From: SIG673 sp045653945
Lineage (GTDB): Bacteria > Bacillota > Clostridia > Oscillospirales > CAG-272
Reading direction: 5' to 3'
Length of the DNA stretch: 64,000 bases
Assembly (NCBI GenBank): GCA_045653945.1
Contig: JAZOML010000016.1
Coordinates: forward strand, 12,751 to 76,750
The notes under the pieces are model-generated. The model did no database searches. It saw nothing but the letters and a program-made list of their open reading frames with translations, and had not been told where the DNA came from. The position numbers and the translations under genes are program-made. This document shows, piece by piece, positions 1 through 8,365 of the stretch. The first letter of the stretch is position 1. Each line of letters starts with the position of its first letter.

Positions 1-1
1 C

Positions 2-256
2 ACAAGTGAAATCAGCGCAAGCTTTGATACTGTGGTAAGACTCAGCGATGCGGTAACGCATAGCGGCGTAAAATATCTCATCGTAACCGAAGGCTCCGAC
101 ACTCAACTTGCAAAAAGCATTTCGGGTGCAAACAACTGCCAAATACTCACCCTTAACTCAATGCAGGCGGTATCCCTTACCGAAATCAGGGACGGAATAA
201 CCTATCTTGACACAATGAAGGCTAATCTGAACGTACTAAAAACCGCACTTGCATAA
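2..256 (+). CDS. Metal ABC transporter solute-binding protein (ZnuA-like), C-terminal fragment
   Basis: Open reading frame entering from the left edge; the true start lies outside the window, and about 84 residues remain. The end of the protein has the alternating beta/alpha pattern of the C-terminal lobe of cluster A-I zinc/manganese-binding proteins and closes with a helix of the type (Y..TM..NL..LK.AL) that ends many ZnuA proteins. The assignment leans mainly on context: an ATPase and a permease of the same family follow on the same strand. Metal-ligand histidines would lie upstream, so zinc versus manganese cannot be read here. It would act outside the membrane as a lipoprotein. Confidence 0.8.
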   Translation, partial: TSEISASFDTVVRLSDAVTHSGVKYLIVTEGSDTQLAKSISGANNCQILTLNSMQAVSLTEIRDGITYLDTMKANLNVLKTALA

Positions 257-328
257 CCAATTCAAGGCACACGTAAACGCAAAAATTAAATTTAAAGACT
301 AAAATTCACATAAAAAAGGACACCGAAA

Positions 329-1237
329 ATGGCACTTTTAAAAACCGAAAACCTTGCCCTCGGCTATAACGGAAAAACAATTGTTGAAGATATAAATATT
401 GAAGTTAACCGAGGTGATTTTCTTTGTATAGTCGGAGAAAACGGCTCAGGCAAATCAACACTGATGAAAACCCTGCTCGGCTTAAAGACCGCGCATAGCG
501 GCACTGTTTCCTACCTTGAAGGGCTGAAAAAAACCGAAATAGGCTACCTTCCCCAACAGACACTTGCGCAGAGAGATTTTCCCGCCTCAGTTTATGAGGT
601 GGTACTGTCAGGCTGCCTGAATAAGACGGGACGTCTGCCGTTTTTCAGAGGGGGACACAAAAACCTCGCAAGGCAAAATATGGAAAAATTAGGCATAAGC
701 GACCTTGCACACCGTTGCTACCGTGAGCTTTCAGGCGGTCAGCAGCAACGAGCGCTTCTTGCTCGTGCGCTTTGCGCCTCAAGTGAGCTTCTTTTACTCG
801 ACGAGCCGGTATCGGGACTCGACCCGATAGTAACAAACGAGCTTTACGGCGTAATAGAAAAGCTCAATAAGGACGGACTTACCGTTATAATGATTTCTCA
901 CGATATCTCGGCGGCGGTAAATTACGCAACACATATACTTCACCTTGCAAACACACCGCTTTTTTACGGCAAAACCGAGGACTACCTCACAAGCGACGTC
1001 GGACGGGCACTCCAAGCCCCGACCTGCTGTACCTGTATCCCACTGCTCAGTCCTCTTATGACGGTTGCAAGAGCCAGCACTCCTAAGCCCCCGCAACCAC
1101 GCAAAAGAGCCTCAAAAACCAATTCAATCGCACCCACAGTTAACCAAATGGGACAAAATACCGTTCCAAGAGTCGCACGAAACAGTGCGGGAATAATTCC
1201 GCCGAGCGACACCGATGCAGACGGGGAGGACAACTAA
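329..1237 (+). CDS. znuC: Zinc/manganese ABC transporter ATP-binding protein with unusual C-terminal tail
   Basis: ATPase of the metal importer. Walker A GENGSGKST lies near residues 37-45, the signature LSGGQQQR near 135, Walker B LLLLDEP near 155, and the switch histidine in MISHD near 190. AAGGA precedes the ATG at a good distance. The conserved domain ends near residue 230. About 70 further residues are rich in Pro, Arg, Thr and Ser, contain CCTC, and do not resemble the family. The opposite strand of this tail has an 83-codon hydrophobic open frame (982-1233). The permease ATG lies 1 nt after the stop, so the genes are coupled. The tail may be a genuine extension or a frameshifted or acquired end; the ATPase call itself is secure. 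Confidence 0.92.
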   Translation: MALLKTENLALGYNGKTIVEDINIEVNRGDFLCIVGENGSGKSTLMKTLLGLKTAHSGTVSYLEGLKKTEIGYLPQQTLAQRDFPASVYEVVLSGCLNKTGRLPFFRGGHKNLARQNMEKLGISDLAHRCYRELSGGQQQRALLARALCASSELLLLDEPVSGLDPIVTNELYGVIEKLNKDGLTVIMISHDISAAVNYATHILHLANTPLFYGKTEDYLTSDVGRALQAPTCCTCIPLLSPLMTVARASTPKPPQPRKRASKTNSIAPTVNQMGQNTVPRVARNSAGIIPPSDTDADGEDN

Positions 1238-1238
1238 A

Positions 1239-2078
1239 ATGCTTGAAAATCTCATAATTTACTATAAAACCTTCCCCGTAGTCCGATACGCTACGGTGGT
1301 AATAATTCTCGTTTCGCTCTGCTCGGCGCTGCTCGGAGTGAGCTTGGTCCTCAAACGCTTTTCAATGATAGGCGACGGACTTTCTCACGCCGCCTTCGGC
1401 GCAACCGCAATAGCAACGGCAGTAGGACTCACACCGTTCTATATTGCGCTCCCCGTAACCGTTTTATCGGCGGTCTTATTGCTCCGAGTCAAAAGCAATA
1501 AAGTTGTAGGCGATGCCGCGATAGCTATGATTTCGGCAGGCGCACTCGCCGTCGGATACCTTGCCCTGAGCCTTTTCCCCGAAAACGCTTCAAGCATAGC
1601 AGGCGATGCTTGCACTACCCTTTTCGGCTCTCAAAGTATTATATCCACCAACCTTAGCGACGTTATAATTTGCTCCGTCCTTGCACTTGTAGTCATCTTA
1701 TTTATGCTGTTTTTCTACCACAAGATATTTGCGGTAACCTTTGATGAGAGCTTTGCGCAGGCGACAGGCACAAAGACGGGACTTTACAATACCCTGCTTG
1801 CGGTAGTAACGGGAATTGTCATCGTTATTTCAATGAAAATGGTAGGCGCTCTGCTCATCTCCGCTCTCATCACCTTTCCCGCGCTTTCGGCTATGCGTGT
1901 GTTCAAAACCTTCAAAAAGGTAATGATATGCGCCGCTATCATTTCGGTTGCGTGTGCTATAATCGGACTCCTATTTTCTATAACCGTGTCCACCCCGATT
2001 GGCCCCACCGTTGCGGTAGCAAACATCATAGTTTTCGGCGTATTTTTTGCCGTTGGCAAAATAAAAGCCATCAACTGA
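1239..2078 (+). CDS. znuB: Metal ABC transporter permease
   Basis: Integral membrane permease of the ZnuB/MntB (ABC-3) family, 279 residues, with about eight hydrophobic segments. The family-typical stretch SMIGDGLSHAAFG lies near residue 45. The ATG at 1239 is chosen over an upstream in-frame start at 1215 because GGGGAGGA (1223-1230) is correctly spaced and the upstream start would overlap znuC heavily. It partners the ATPase just upstream and the binding protein at the window edge. A strong bidirectional terminator follows, so it is the last gene of the import operon. Confidence 0.93.
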   Translation: MLENLIIYYKTFPVVRYATVVIILVSLCSALLGVSLVLKRFSMIGDGLSHAAFGATAIATAVGLTPFYIALPVTVLSAVLLLRVKSNKVVGDAAIAMISAGALAVGYLALSLFPENASSIAGDACTTLFGSQSIISTNLSDVIICSVLALVVILFMLFFYHKIFAVTFDESFAQATGTKTGLYNTLLAVVTGIVIVISMKMVGALLISALITFPALSAMRVFKTFKKVMICAAIISVACAIIGLLFSITVSTPIGPTVAVANIIVFGVFFAVGKIKAIN

Positions 2079-2090
2079 ATTTCCAATAAA

Positions 2091-2117
2091 AAAGACCGAG
2101 CAATGCTCGGTCTTTTT
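2091..2117. terminator. Bidirectional intrinsic terminator between znuB and the AraC gene
   Basis: Ten-base-pair stem AAGACCGAGC (2092-2101) / GCTCGGTCTT (2105-2114) with a three-base loop, a T run on the right and an A run on the left. It can end both convergent transcription units. Confidence 0.9.
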
Positions 2118-2957
2118 TTATATTTTGAGATACCCTTTTTTTCGATATTCACTTGGAGATATACCGCTCATTTTCTTAAAAAACAGCGACATACCCGAAA
2201 CAGAGGGAAAGCGTAGACGCTCCGCAATTTTATCAAATGCCATACCCGACGCAATAAAATCACAAAGCCGTTCATACCTTTTACCTTTGATAAACAAAGC
2301 AGGAGTTTTACCTGTATTTTGTAAATAAACCCTTGATAAATGCTCACGTGTTACCCCAAGCTCCGATGCAACGCTTGAAACGGTGGGGTTTTCCTCCACG
2401 TGCAAGGTTACGTAACGTACAAAATCCTCCACAAGCGAAACGCTCTCCCTTTCATAGCTGCAAATAAGCGAAATAAGACGTGGAAAAGCGGATATTCTTC
2501 CCTGCTCGTTGCGGATAGCCTCCCGACAAAGGGTAGTCAAATCATAAGCATCAACCTCATAAATACTTCGATACTCACAAAGCTCTCCCACAACCTCACG
2601 CACACCCGCACCGTCAAAGCATAAAACTATAAACTCCCACGGCTCATCGGCACACTCGGGATACCCGTAGCCACAATCAGCTGCATTGATTATGTTAAAA
2701 AAGCCCTGACCGGCACTGACAGTATACCTCTGACCGTTATAAATTACCTCGCCCTTACCCGCTAAGGTAAAATGAAAAATACAATGCTCCTCATCACGCC
2801 TGTCCTCGCCCCTTGAAGAGTAGGAAACGTCAGAGGCAGTCTGATGAAAAATCTCAAAAATCCTTTGAATACTGTGCGGAGTGCTTTCAACCTCAAAATA
2901 AGAATACGGTGGTATCTTGGCGGCGGAAAACATCACATTTTTGCTATCCATTATCAC
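2118..2957 (-). CDS. AraC-family transcriptional regulator
   Basis: 279 residues. An N-terminal cupin-like sensor domain (about 20-150, with CIFHFTLAGKG and a conserved PWEF) precedes a C-terminal double helix-turn-helix (about 180-275, with SVASELGVTREHLSRVY and then LRFPSVSGMSLFFKKMSGISPSEYRKK). The start is taken as GTG at 2957, six bases after AAGGAGC; an ATG two codons inside is the alternative. It is transcribed away from the YgjV/DUF5054 pair, the usual layout for an AraC activator of neighbouring sugar-related genes. The inducer is unknown. Confidence 0.9.
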   Translation of the reverse strand: MIMDSKNVMFSAAKIPPYSYFEVESTPHSIQRIFEIFHQTASDVSYSSRGEDRRDEEHCIFHFTLAGKGEVIYNGQRYTVSAGQGFFNIINAADCGYGYPECADEPWEFIVLCFDGAGVREVVGELCEYRSIYEVDAYDLTTLCREAIRNEQGRISAFPRLISLICSYERESVSLVEDFVRYVTLHVEENPTVSSVASELGVTREHLSRVYLQNTGKTPALFIKGKRYERLCDFIASGMAFDKIAERLRFPSVSGMSLFFKKMSGISPSEYRKKGYLKI

Positions 2958-3013
2958 ATTTTGCTCCTTTCACCTTAGTAAAATCCAATGTATAATTAAA
3001 TTATGATAATTCA

Positions 3014-3043
3014 ATTATATCACAAAATAACACTGTATGTCAA
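3014..3043 (-). promoter_or_regulatory. Sigma-A-type promoter for the AraC gene
   Basis: On the minus strand a perfect -35 TTGACA (3038-3043) and perfect -10 TATAAT (3014-3019) are separated by 18 bases, leaving a leader of roughly 50 bases. The region is also rich in short AT inverted repeats that could hold the regulator. Confidence 0.75.
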
Positions 3044-3055
3044 GGACTTAATCTT

Positions 3056-3589
3056 ATGTACGAAATTATAGCACAGCTGATAGGATACCTCGGAGCGGCA
3101 TTTTTAATAATGTCGTTTCAAATAAAAAACGAAAAGAAATTCTTCCTTTGCCAATGTGTAGGCAGCGGACTTTTCCTTATTAACTACCTTATGCTGACGG
3201 CTTGGACGGGTGTGCTTATCAGTATAATGAGCGTAACCCGCTCGGCACTCGCGCCCTACGTATCGGGCAAAAAACGGTACGTTTTAATACCTCTTGTCCT
3301 CTTTATTCCAATACTTGCAGGCTTTTTTATCTATCAGGGTATTCAAACAATCCTTATGATAGTGGCATACTGCGTCTTTACCGTTGCAATGTTTACAAAG
3401 AACAGTAAGCTTATCAGAGTAACTCAGCTTACCGTAGCCTCGCCGCTTCAACTTGCACATAATATCATCGTTTCCTCGCAGGGCGGTATTCTTTGCGAAA
3501 GCTTCAATATCATATCAATTATAGTATCATTTTTCAGAATCGGATTTAAAAATTTTCAAAAAGCAGGAGAAAGTAATAATGAAAAGTAA
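3056..3589 (+). CDS. YgjV-like inner membrane protein
   Basis: 177-residue protein with about six hydrophobic segments. It matches the pattern of the YgjV family (bacterial inner membrane protein), whose function is unknown: an N-terminal GYLGAAFLIMSFQ followed by K/R-rich short loops and a C-terminal SFNIISIIVSFFRIGF. AAGGA (3042-3046) precedes the ATG. The 3' end overlaps the next gene by 11 bases, so the two are translationally coupled. A role in sugar or oligosaccharide uptake would be inference from the neighbour only. Confidence 0.75.
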   Translation: MYEIIAQLIGYLGAAFLIMSFQIKNEKKFFLCQCVGSGLFLINYLMLTAWTGVLISIMSVTRSALAPYVSGKKRYVLIPLVLFIPILAGFFIYQGIQTILMIVAYCVFTVAMFTKNSKLIRVTQLTVASPLQLAHNIIVSSQGGILCESFNIISIIVSFFRIGFKNFQKAGESNNEK

Positions 3590-5324
3590 CGTAAAAGAGG
3601 TTTTGATTGTTTTTAAAACGCACCTTGATATCGGCTTTGGCGATATGGGTGAAGCAGTCGTTAAAAATTACCTTGAACACTTTATACCGAACGCTATCAA
3701 AAGAGGCTATGAGCTTGAAAACACCGACACGCCGTTTATATGGACAGTCGGCTCGTGGCTTATAAATGAGGCACTCAAAAGAGATACGGACGGCTCGGTG
3801 GCAAAGGCAATCGAGAACGGCATAATAAAATGGCACGCACTTCCCTTTACCCCATTTTGCGAGGCTATGGGAAAAACACTATTTGAATACGGACTTTCCG
3901 TTTCACAAGAGCTTGATAACCGCTTCGGCAAAAAAACACTTGCCGCAAAAACCTCGGACGTCCCCGGACACACCGTAGCTATCGTTCCCTTGCTCGCCAA
4001 GGCAGGTGTTGAGCTGATGCATATCGGTACAAACGGCGTTTACCTGCCACCAAAAGAGCTTCCCGAAATCTTCCGCTGGAAAAACGGAGATAGCGAAATC
4101 ACAGTTATCTACCAAAGACACTATGGAAACACCCTTGAAATCGGCGACACAGTGGTAACTTGGGGCTTTACGGGTGATAACCTCGGACCGCAAAGCACAG
4201 AGGAAATAAAAGAGCTTTACAAAAGACTCCGAGCCGAATACCCTAACGCAACGGTTAAGGCGGCAACACTCGATGAGGTTGCAATAACCCTACGAAAGTT
4301 CCAATCGGAGTTACCCGTATATGAAAACGAAATAGGCGACCTATGGATACAAAACGTCGGCACTGACCCCAAAAAAGTGGGAATTTATCGCGATATGCTC
4401 CGTTACATCGACAAAAACGGAATAAATGCAGACTTAACCGACAGCCTGCTTATCGTTCCCGAGCACACTTGGGGCGGAGATACAAAGTCGTTTTACCCTG
4501 AATATTCAAGATACACAGTCGCCGAAATGCAAACAAACGAAAATGATCCGTACCGTAAACGCTTTGAGGCAAGCTGGCAGGAAAAAAGAGATTACCTTAC
4601 CAAAGTCGAGAAGGCACTTGGCGTCAAATTCCCATACAACGTTGAAATTCCAAGCCTTGAAGGCTTCACCGAAATTTCACCAAGCGAGCCCGACTTTGAA
4701 ATAAGCTGGCAGCTCTTTGACCAAAATGATTACCGTAGATTTTTTGATAGAGTTGTCGCACACGACCACGGTGCGGACTGGTGGTCTATGCTCGATAACT
4801 ACAAATACGGTATGCCAAAATATAAGGGCGATATCTATACGGCGACAGTTAAAAAAGCATACAATAACGGCAAAACAACCATATATGAGCTTGCCTTTGC
4901 TCCTGATATTGCATCTCTTCACGGACTTCCCTATATTTACGCCATAGCTAATAGCGATGCTCTTGAAATACGCACCTTCGGACAAAAGGCAAACCGCCTG
5001 CCAAACGCATTTTGGCTTAAATTCAAGGGACAAACCGAAAAGAATTGGCAAATTTATAAGCTTGGTCAGTGGATAAATGCCGAGGGTGTTATCGCCTCTC
5101 CCCTGCTCCACGCAACCGATTACGGTGTACAAAACGGTGAGGTTGAAATCCAGTGCCTTGACAGTATGCTCGTCGCTCCATACGGAAGACGCCTGCTTGA
5201 TAACGAAGCAAATCCGCAGACGCAGGATATGTACTTCAACCTCTACAATAACGTCTGGGGCTGTAACCACCCTATGTGGTATAGCGATGACAGCCGCTTC
5301 CGCTTTAAAATAACTAAAATATAA
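3579..5324 (+). CDS. DUF5054 family protein, glycoside-hydrolase-38-like
   Basis: 581 residues, no signal peptide. The N-terminus reads KTHLDIGFGD, followed by WTVGSW and later KTSDVPGHTVAIVPLLAKAG, the layout of the DUF5054 family, which is related to the catalytic domain of GH38 alpha-mannosidases. Many Trp, Tyr and Asp residues in the middle (EHTWGGDTKSFYPEYSRY, near 295) fit carbohydrate binding. It overlaps the end of the YgjV-like gene and is followed by a terminator. It is probably cytoplasmic and acts on a glycan or glycoside; specificity cannot be read. The divergent AraC gene is the likely regulator. Confidence 0.75.
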   Translation: MKSNVKEVLIVFKTHLDIGFGDMGEAVVKNYLEHFIPNAIKRGYELENTDTPFIWTVGSWLINEALKRDTDGSVAKAIENGIIKWHALPFTPFCEAMGKTLFEYGLSVSQELDNRFGKKTLAAKTSDVPGHTVAIVPLLAKAGVELMHIGTNGVYLPPKELPEIFRWKNGDSEITVIYQRHYGNTLEIGDTVVTWGFTGDNLGPQSTEEIKELYKRLRAEYPNATVKAATLDEVAITLRKFQSELPVYENEIGDLWIQNVGTDPKKVGIYRDMLRYIDKNGINADLTDSLLIVPEHTWGGDTKSFYPEYSRYTVAEMQTNENDPYRKRFEASWQEKRDYLTKVEKALGVKFPYNVEIPSLEGFTEISPSEPDFEISWQLFDQNDYRRFFDRVVAHDHGADWWSMLDNYKYGMPKYKGDIYTATVKKAYNNGKTTIYELAFAPDIASLHGLPYIYAIANSDALEIRTFGQKANRLPNAFWLKFKGQTEKNWQIYKLGQWINAEGVIASPLLHATDYGVQNGEVEIQCLDSMLVAPYGRRLLDNEANPQTQDMYFNLYNNVWGCNHPMWYSDDSRFRFKITKI

Positions 5325-5340
5325 ATTAAAATTATCACAA

Positions 5341-5368
5341 AAAGTCGGGAATCATTCCCGACTTTTTT
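5341..5368 (+). terminator. Intrinsic terminator after the DUF5054 gene
   Basis: Ten-base-pair stem AAAGTCGGGA (5341-5350) / TCCCGACTTT (5356-5365), five-base loop, followed by T residues. Confidence 0.9.
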
Positions 5369-5429
5369 CACACTTTAAAGCCTCACTGCATATCATAGGA
5401 AATAACGCCAAGCGAAAGGATTTTTGCCT

Positions 5430-5807
5430 ATGAACGAAAGTGGATACATCACATTAGCCGTCAGAACGGCTGGCGGAGCTTTGCCCGTTGAAAACGCCGT
5501 TATCACAGTAAAGGACAGCGGCGGTAAAATTTTATACGTCGTTTTCACCGACAAAAGCGGACGCACTCCGTCCCTTATCGTCCCCGCACCCCCAAAAGCC
5601 AATTCTTCAAGCCCGAATACGGGCGAGCCACCCTTTTACACCTACAATATCGACACCGATAAGGAAGGGTACGTCAGTGTACGAAATCTATCTGTTCCCG
5701 TATATCCGGGCATAACCTCAATTCAACCCGTAGAGCTGCTGCCCATAGCCGAAGGTCAAGGTGGAAATCCCGTAACCTTTAACGAAAGCGGCTCACCAAA
5801 TCTTTAA
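5430..5807 (+). CDS. Small carboxypeptidase-regulatory-like (beta-sandwich) protein
   Basis: 125 residues from the ATG at 5430, which has GAAAGGA nine bases upstream; a TTG at 5424 is less well placed. The first 90 residues (GYITLAVRTAGGALPVENAVI, then a KDKSG-type turn and VPAPP) resemble the carboxypeptidase-regulatory-like/prealbumin beta-sandwich fold, with two proline-rich turns and a disordered C-terminus. No signal peptide or membrane segment is visible. It is the first gene of a three-gene set whose other members bind peptidoglycan, so a structural role at the cortex or spore surface is inferred. No exact family name is recognised. Confidence 0.7.
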   Translation: MNESGYITLAVRTAGGALPVENAVITVKDSGGKILYVVFTDKSGRTPSLIVPAPPKANSSSPNTGEPPFYTYNIDTDKEGYVSVRNLSVPVYPGITSIQPVELLPIAEGQGGNPVTFNESGSPNL

Positions 5808-5822
5808 AAAGGGGGAAAAGCT

Positions 5823-7217
5823 ATGAATAATGCACCGCTTCCCGTAATCCCCGAAACGGTTACAGTGCACCTCGGACGCCCCGAGGCTGCCGCGCGGAAC
5901 GTAACCGTACCCTTTATCGACTATATAAAAAACGTAGCGTCAAGCGAAATTTACCCCACTTGGCCCGAAAACGCTCTCCGAGCCAATATTTATGCGCAAA
6001 TCTCATTTGTTCTTAATCGAATTTACACGGAATACTACCCCTCTCGCGGATATGATTTTGACATAACGAACTCCACCGCCTTTGACCAATTTTTCGTACC
6101 CGAGCGTGATATTTTTGAAAATATCAGTCAGATAGTAGATGAAATTTTCAATAGCTACGTTGTGCGTCAGGGCACAGTAGAGCCACTATTCACCCAATAC
6201 TGCAACGGAACAACAAGTACGTGCGAAGGTCTTTCCCAATGGGGTACAGTCCCCCTTGCCGAGCAAGGACTAACACCCTACGAAATTTTGCAACGCTTTT
6301 ACGGTAACGATATTGATATACGTATGAACGTCCCCGTTATGGAAATAGAGGAAAGCCTACCTCCCCGACCGCTTACACTCGGAAGCACAGGAAACGACGT
6401 CAAAAGCATTCAGGTGCGCCTCAACCGAATAAGCACCAATTATCCCGCAATTCCGAAAATCCCAAATCCAAACGGCGTTTTTGACGGTGCAACCGAAAAT
6501 GCGGTAAGAGAATTTCAAAGAATTTTCAATCTCACTCAGGACGGAATTGTCGGAAAATCAACGTGGTATAAAATTCAGCTTATATATAACGGCGTAAAGC
6601 GTATAAGCGAGCTTGACTCTGAAGGACTCACCATCGAGGAAATCTCACGCCAATACCCAACCGAGCTTGGTATAGGCGATACAGGTGATGGAGTGCGTGT
6701 GGTACAGTATCTGCTCCGCTACGTCGCCACCTTTGACAACCGTATTCCTGTAATCGAGGTTGACGGCATATACGGTCAGCGTACCGAAAACGCCACGAGA
6801 GCCTTCCAAGAGCTTTACGGACTGCAAGCTACGGGACAAATGAACGAGGAAACCTACTCCTTGCTATACGATACCTACCGAGGCTATATCAATTCTTTAC
6901 CGAACTCGCAATTTATCGGTACTGCACGTCCATATCCGGGATTTACAATCACCGAGGGGCAATCAAACGAATACGTTACCGCCCTGCAAACCTACCTTAA
7001 TTTAATCTCACGCACCTATCCCGAAATTCCCGAAATTTCGATAGACGGTGTATTTGGACCTGCTACACGAAACGCAGTTATTGCCTATCAAAGCCGCTTT
7101 GGCTTAACCCCCGACGGCATTGTGGGACTGAGAACTTGGGAGAGCATAGGCAACCTGTACAGCGACCTTTCGAAAGGAGAAACGGTAACCGATACCCAGC
7201 ATATCGGCAACCGCTAA
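5823..7217 (+). CDS. SpoIID-like protein with three peptidoglycan-binding domains
   Basis: 464 residues. Residues 1-165 resemble the SpoIID/LytB stalk domain: VTVHLGRPEAAARNVTVPF, then WPENALRANIYAQISF, and later TEYYPSRGYDFDIT. Three PG_binding_1 domains follow at about 187-255, 282-350 and 375-447, each with a G..G..V..LQ start, a DG.FG..T..AV..FQ core and a G.V...TW end. Families of this build occur in Clostridia as spore-cortex-associated proteins (SleC-like context). No catalytic motif can be assigned from the sequence. GGGGGAAAAGC precedes the ATG. There is no signal peptide, so it may be packaged in the forespore or mother cell instead of being secreted through Sec. Confidence 0.75.
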   Translation: MNNAPLPVIPETVTVHLGRPEAAARNVTVPFIDYIKNVASSEIYPTWPENALRANIYAQISFVLNRIYTEYYPSRGYDFDITNSTAFDQFFVPERDIFENISQIVDEIFNSYVVRQGTVEPLFTQYCNGTTSTCEGLSQWGTVPLAEQGLTPYEILQRFYGNDIDIRMNVPVMEIEESLPPRPLTLGSTGNDVKSIQVRLNRISTNYPAIPKIPNPNGVFDGATENAVREFQRIFNLTQDGIVGKSTWYKIQLIYNGVKRISELDSEGLTIEEISRQYPTELGIGDTGDGVRVVQYLLRYVATFDNRIPVIEVDGIYGQRTENATRAFQELYGLQATGQMNEETYSLLYDTYRGYINSLPNSQFIGTARPYPGFTITEGQSNEYVTALQTYLNLISRTYPEIPEISIDGVFGPATRNAVIAYQSRFGLTPDGIVGLRTWESIGNLYSDLSKGETVTDTQHIGNR

Positions 7218-7223
7218 AAGGCT

Positions 7224-7754
7224 ATGGAAAGAAATATTTTTCATATAAATAATACGCCCGAATATATAAGAGGTGTGCAATACCGACTTCGTGTAATAGG
7301 CAAAAACGATGACCGTATTCCTGAGGTATTTATCGACGGAATTTACGAAAGTGAAACCAAAAACGCAGTACGTGTGCTTCAAAATATCAACGGACTGCCC
7401 GAAACAGGTGAGCTTGACAAAAAAACCTTCGAGCTGATAAACACCATCTACGAGGACATTTTAATAAGAGAAACAGTTAGCGGCTTTAAGCCGAACTTCG
7501 ATAGCTACGAGGGCGGTGTTATGCGTGTGGGAGATGAATTTGACGGTATATACCTGCTGCAAATTTTGCTCCGTGAGTTATCCGTTAAAGACGAGCGTTT
7601 TTTCGTTGAAATAGACGGAAAATTCAATTCCGAAACCGAAATTGCCGTAAAACTACTTCAACGCATCCTGCTTTTTGAGGAAAACGGACTTGTGGATATT
7701 CCGCTTTGGAACGCCCTTGTACGCCTAACGGAAAATACCGAGGGGTATTTATAA
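7224..7754 (+). CDS. Peptidoglycan-binding domain protein, two repeats
   Basis: 176 residues starting 7 bases after the previous stop. Two degenerate PG_binding_1 units at about 10-70 (YRLRVIGKNDDRIPEVFIDG) and 100-165 (VDGIYLLQILLRELS-type) lack the usual TW ending. Sequence similarity to the third repeat of the upstream protein suggests duplication. It forms one operon with the two preceding genes and likely binds the same glycan target as an accessory subunit. No catalytic residues, signal peptide or membrane segment are visible. Confidence 0.65.
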   Translation: MERNIFHINNTPEYIRGVQYRLRVIGKNDDRIPEVFIDGIYESETKNAVRVLQNINGLPETGELDKKTFELINTIYEDILIRETVSGFKPNFDSYEGGVMRVGDEFDGIYLLQILLRELSVKDERFFVEIDGKFNSETEIAVKLLQRILLFEENGLVDIPLWNALVRLTENTEGYL

Positions 7755-7772
7755 AGCTCTGTGCATTTACTC

Positions 7773-7801
7773 TTTACTTTTTTGAAAATCTGTGCTATAA
7801 T
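7773..7801 (+). promoter_or_regulatory. Promoter for the DUF4279 gene
   Basis: -35 TTTACT (7773-7778), 17-base spacer, perfect -10 TATAAT (7796-7801), followed by AAAGAGG before the ATG at 7836. Confidence 0.6.
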
Positions 7802-7835
7802 CTAAATACACAGATAAAGTAAAGAGGCACACGTT

Positions 7836-8240
7836 ATGAAAACAAAAAACACCTGCAAAACCTACTTTAAAATAGTAGGAAATTTTAAGGTAAGCGATAT
7901 AGTTAAAATCCTTAAAATCCCGCCGCAGAAATCGTGGAATATAGGCGATACCCGACCAAACGGCACTAAATACGATTTTGCAAATTATCAAATTTGCCGT
8001 TGCGAAGAATATGACCCTATTGTAGCAAATATGATGCAAAAAACTATTGCGCCGCTAATGAGCAAAACCGACAAGCTAAACGAAATTCGTGAAAAATTTG
8101 ACGTGCAGTTTTCCCTTGTAGTAGTACCGTCGGTCTACGCCGAAGATATAACCCCCTGCCTTTCCCCCTCAATGGAAATTATCGACTTTTGCCACGCAAC
8201 ACGCACCGAAATTGATATTGATATGTACGTTTATAACTAA
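7836..8240 (+). CDS. DUF4279 domain-containing protein
   Basis: 134 residues. The N-terminal TYFKIVGNFKVSDIVKILKI followed by a KSWNIGD block and a paired W/Y region fits DUF4279, a small alpha/beta family of unknown function common in Firmicutes. No signal peptide or membrane segment. It has its own promoter and is followed by a strong terminator, so it is monocistronic. The function cannot be inferred from its neighbours. Confidence 0.75.
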   Translation: MKTKNTCKTYFKIVGNFKVSDIVKILKIPPQKSWNIGDTRPNGTKYDFANYQICRCEEYDPIVANMMQKTIAPLMSKTDKLNEIREKFDVQFSLVVVPSVYAEDITPCLSPSMEIIDFCHATRTEIDIDMYVYN

Positions 8241-8244
8241 ATCA

Positions 8245-8272
8245 AAAAAGCACCCCGTAGGGTGCTTTTTTA
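8245..8272 (+). terminator. Intrinsic terminator after the DUF4279 gene (first of a duplicated pair)
   Basis: Stem AAAAAGCACCC (8245-8255) / GGGTGCTTTTT (8260-8270) with loop CGTA, followed by a T-rich tail. An almost identical stem lies 88 bases downstream. Confidence 0.9.
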
Positions 8273-8315
8273 TTTTTGTCAAGTACCATAAGCGACTTAA
8301 CGTACGCTAAATAAG

Positions 8316-8365
8316 TTTCGCTGTCGGGCGTTCCCGACCACCCCGCAGGGTGCTTTTTTATTTTC
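8316..8365. repeat. 24-bp dispersed palindromic repeat followed by a duplicated terminator stem
   Basis: TTTCGCTGTCGGGCGTTCCC and the next four bases (GACC) at 8316-8339 recur identically at 60049-60072 upstream of dut; the core GTCGGG/CCCGAC forms a hairpin. It is followed at once by CACCC-CGCA-GGGTG (8339-8352) and a T run, a near copy of the terminator at 8245. The second stem's T run contains the stop codon of the XRE gene. Confidence 0.7.

Noticed and set aside
982..1233. 83-codon hydrophobic frame opposite the znuC tail
   Set aside because: It lies antisense within a translated, coupled gene and has no ribosome site; noted only because the znuC tail itself is odd.
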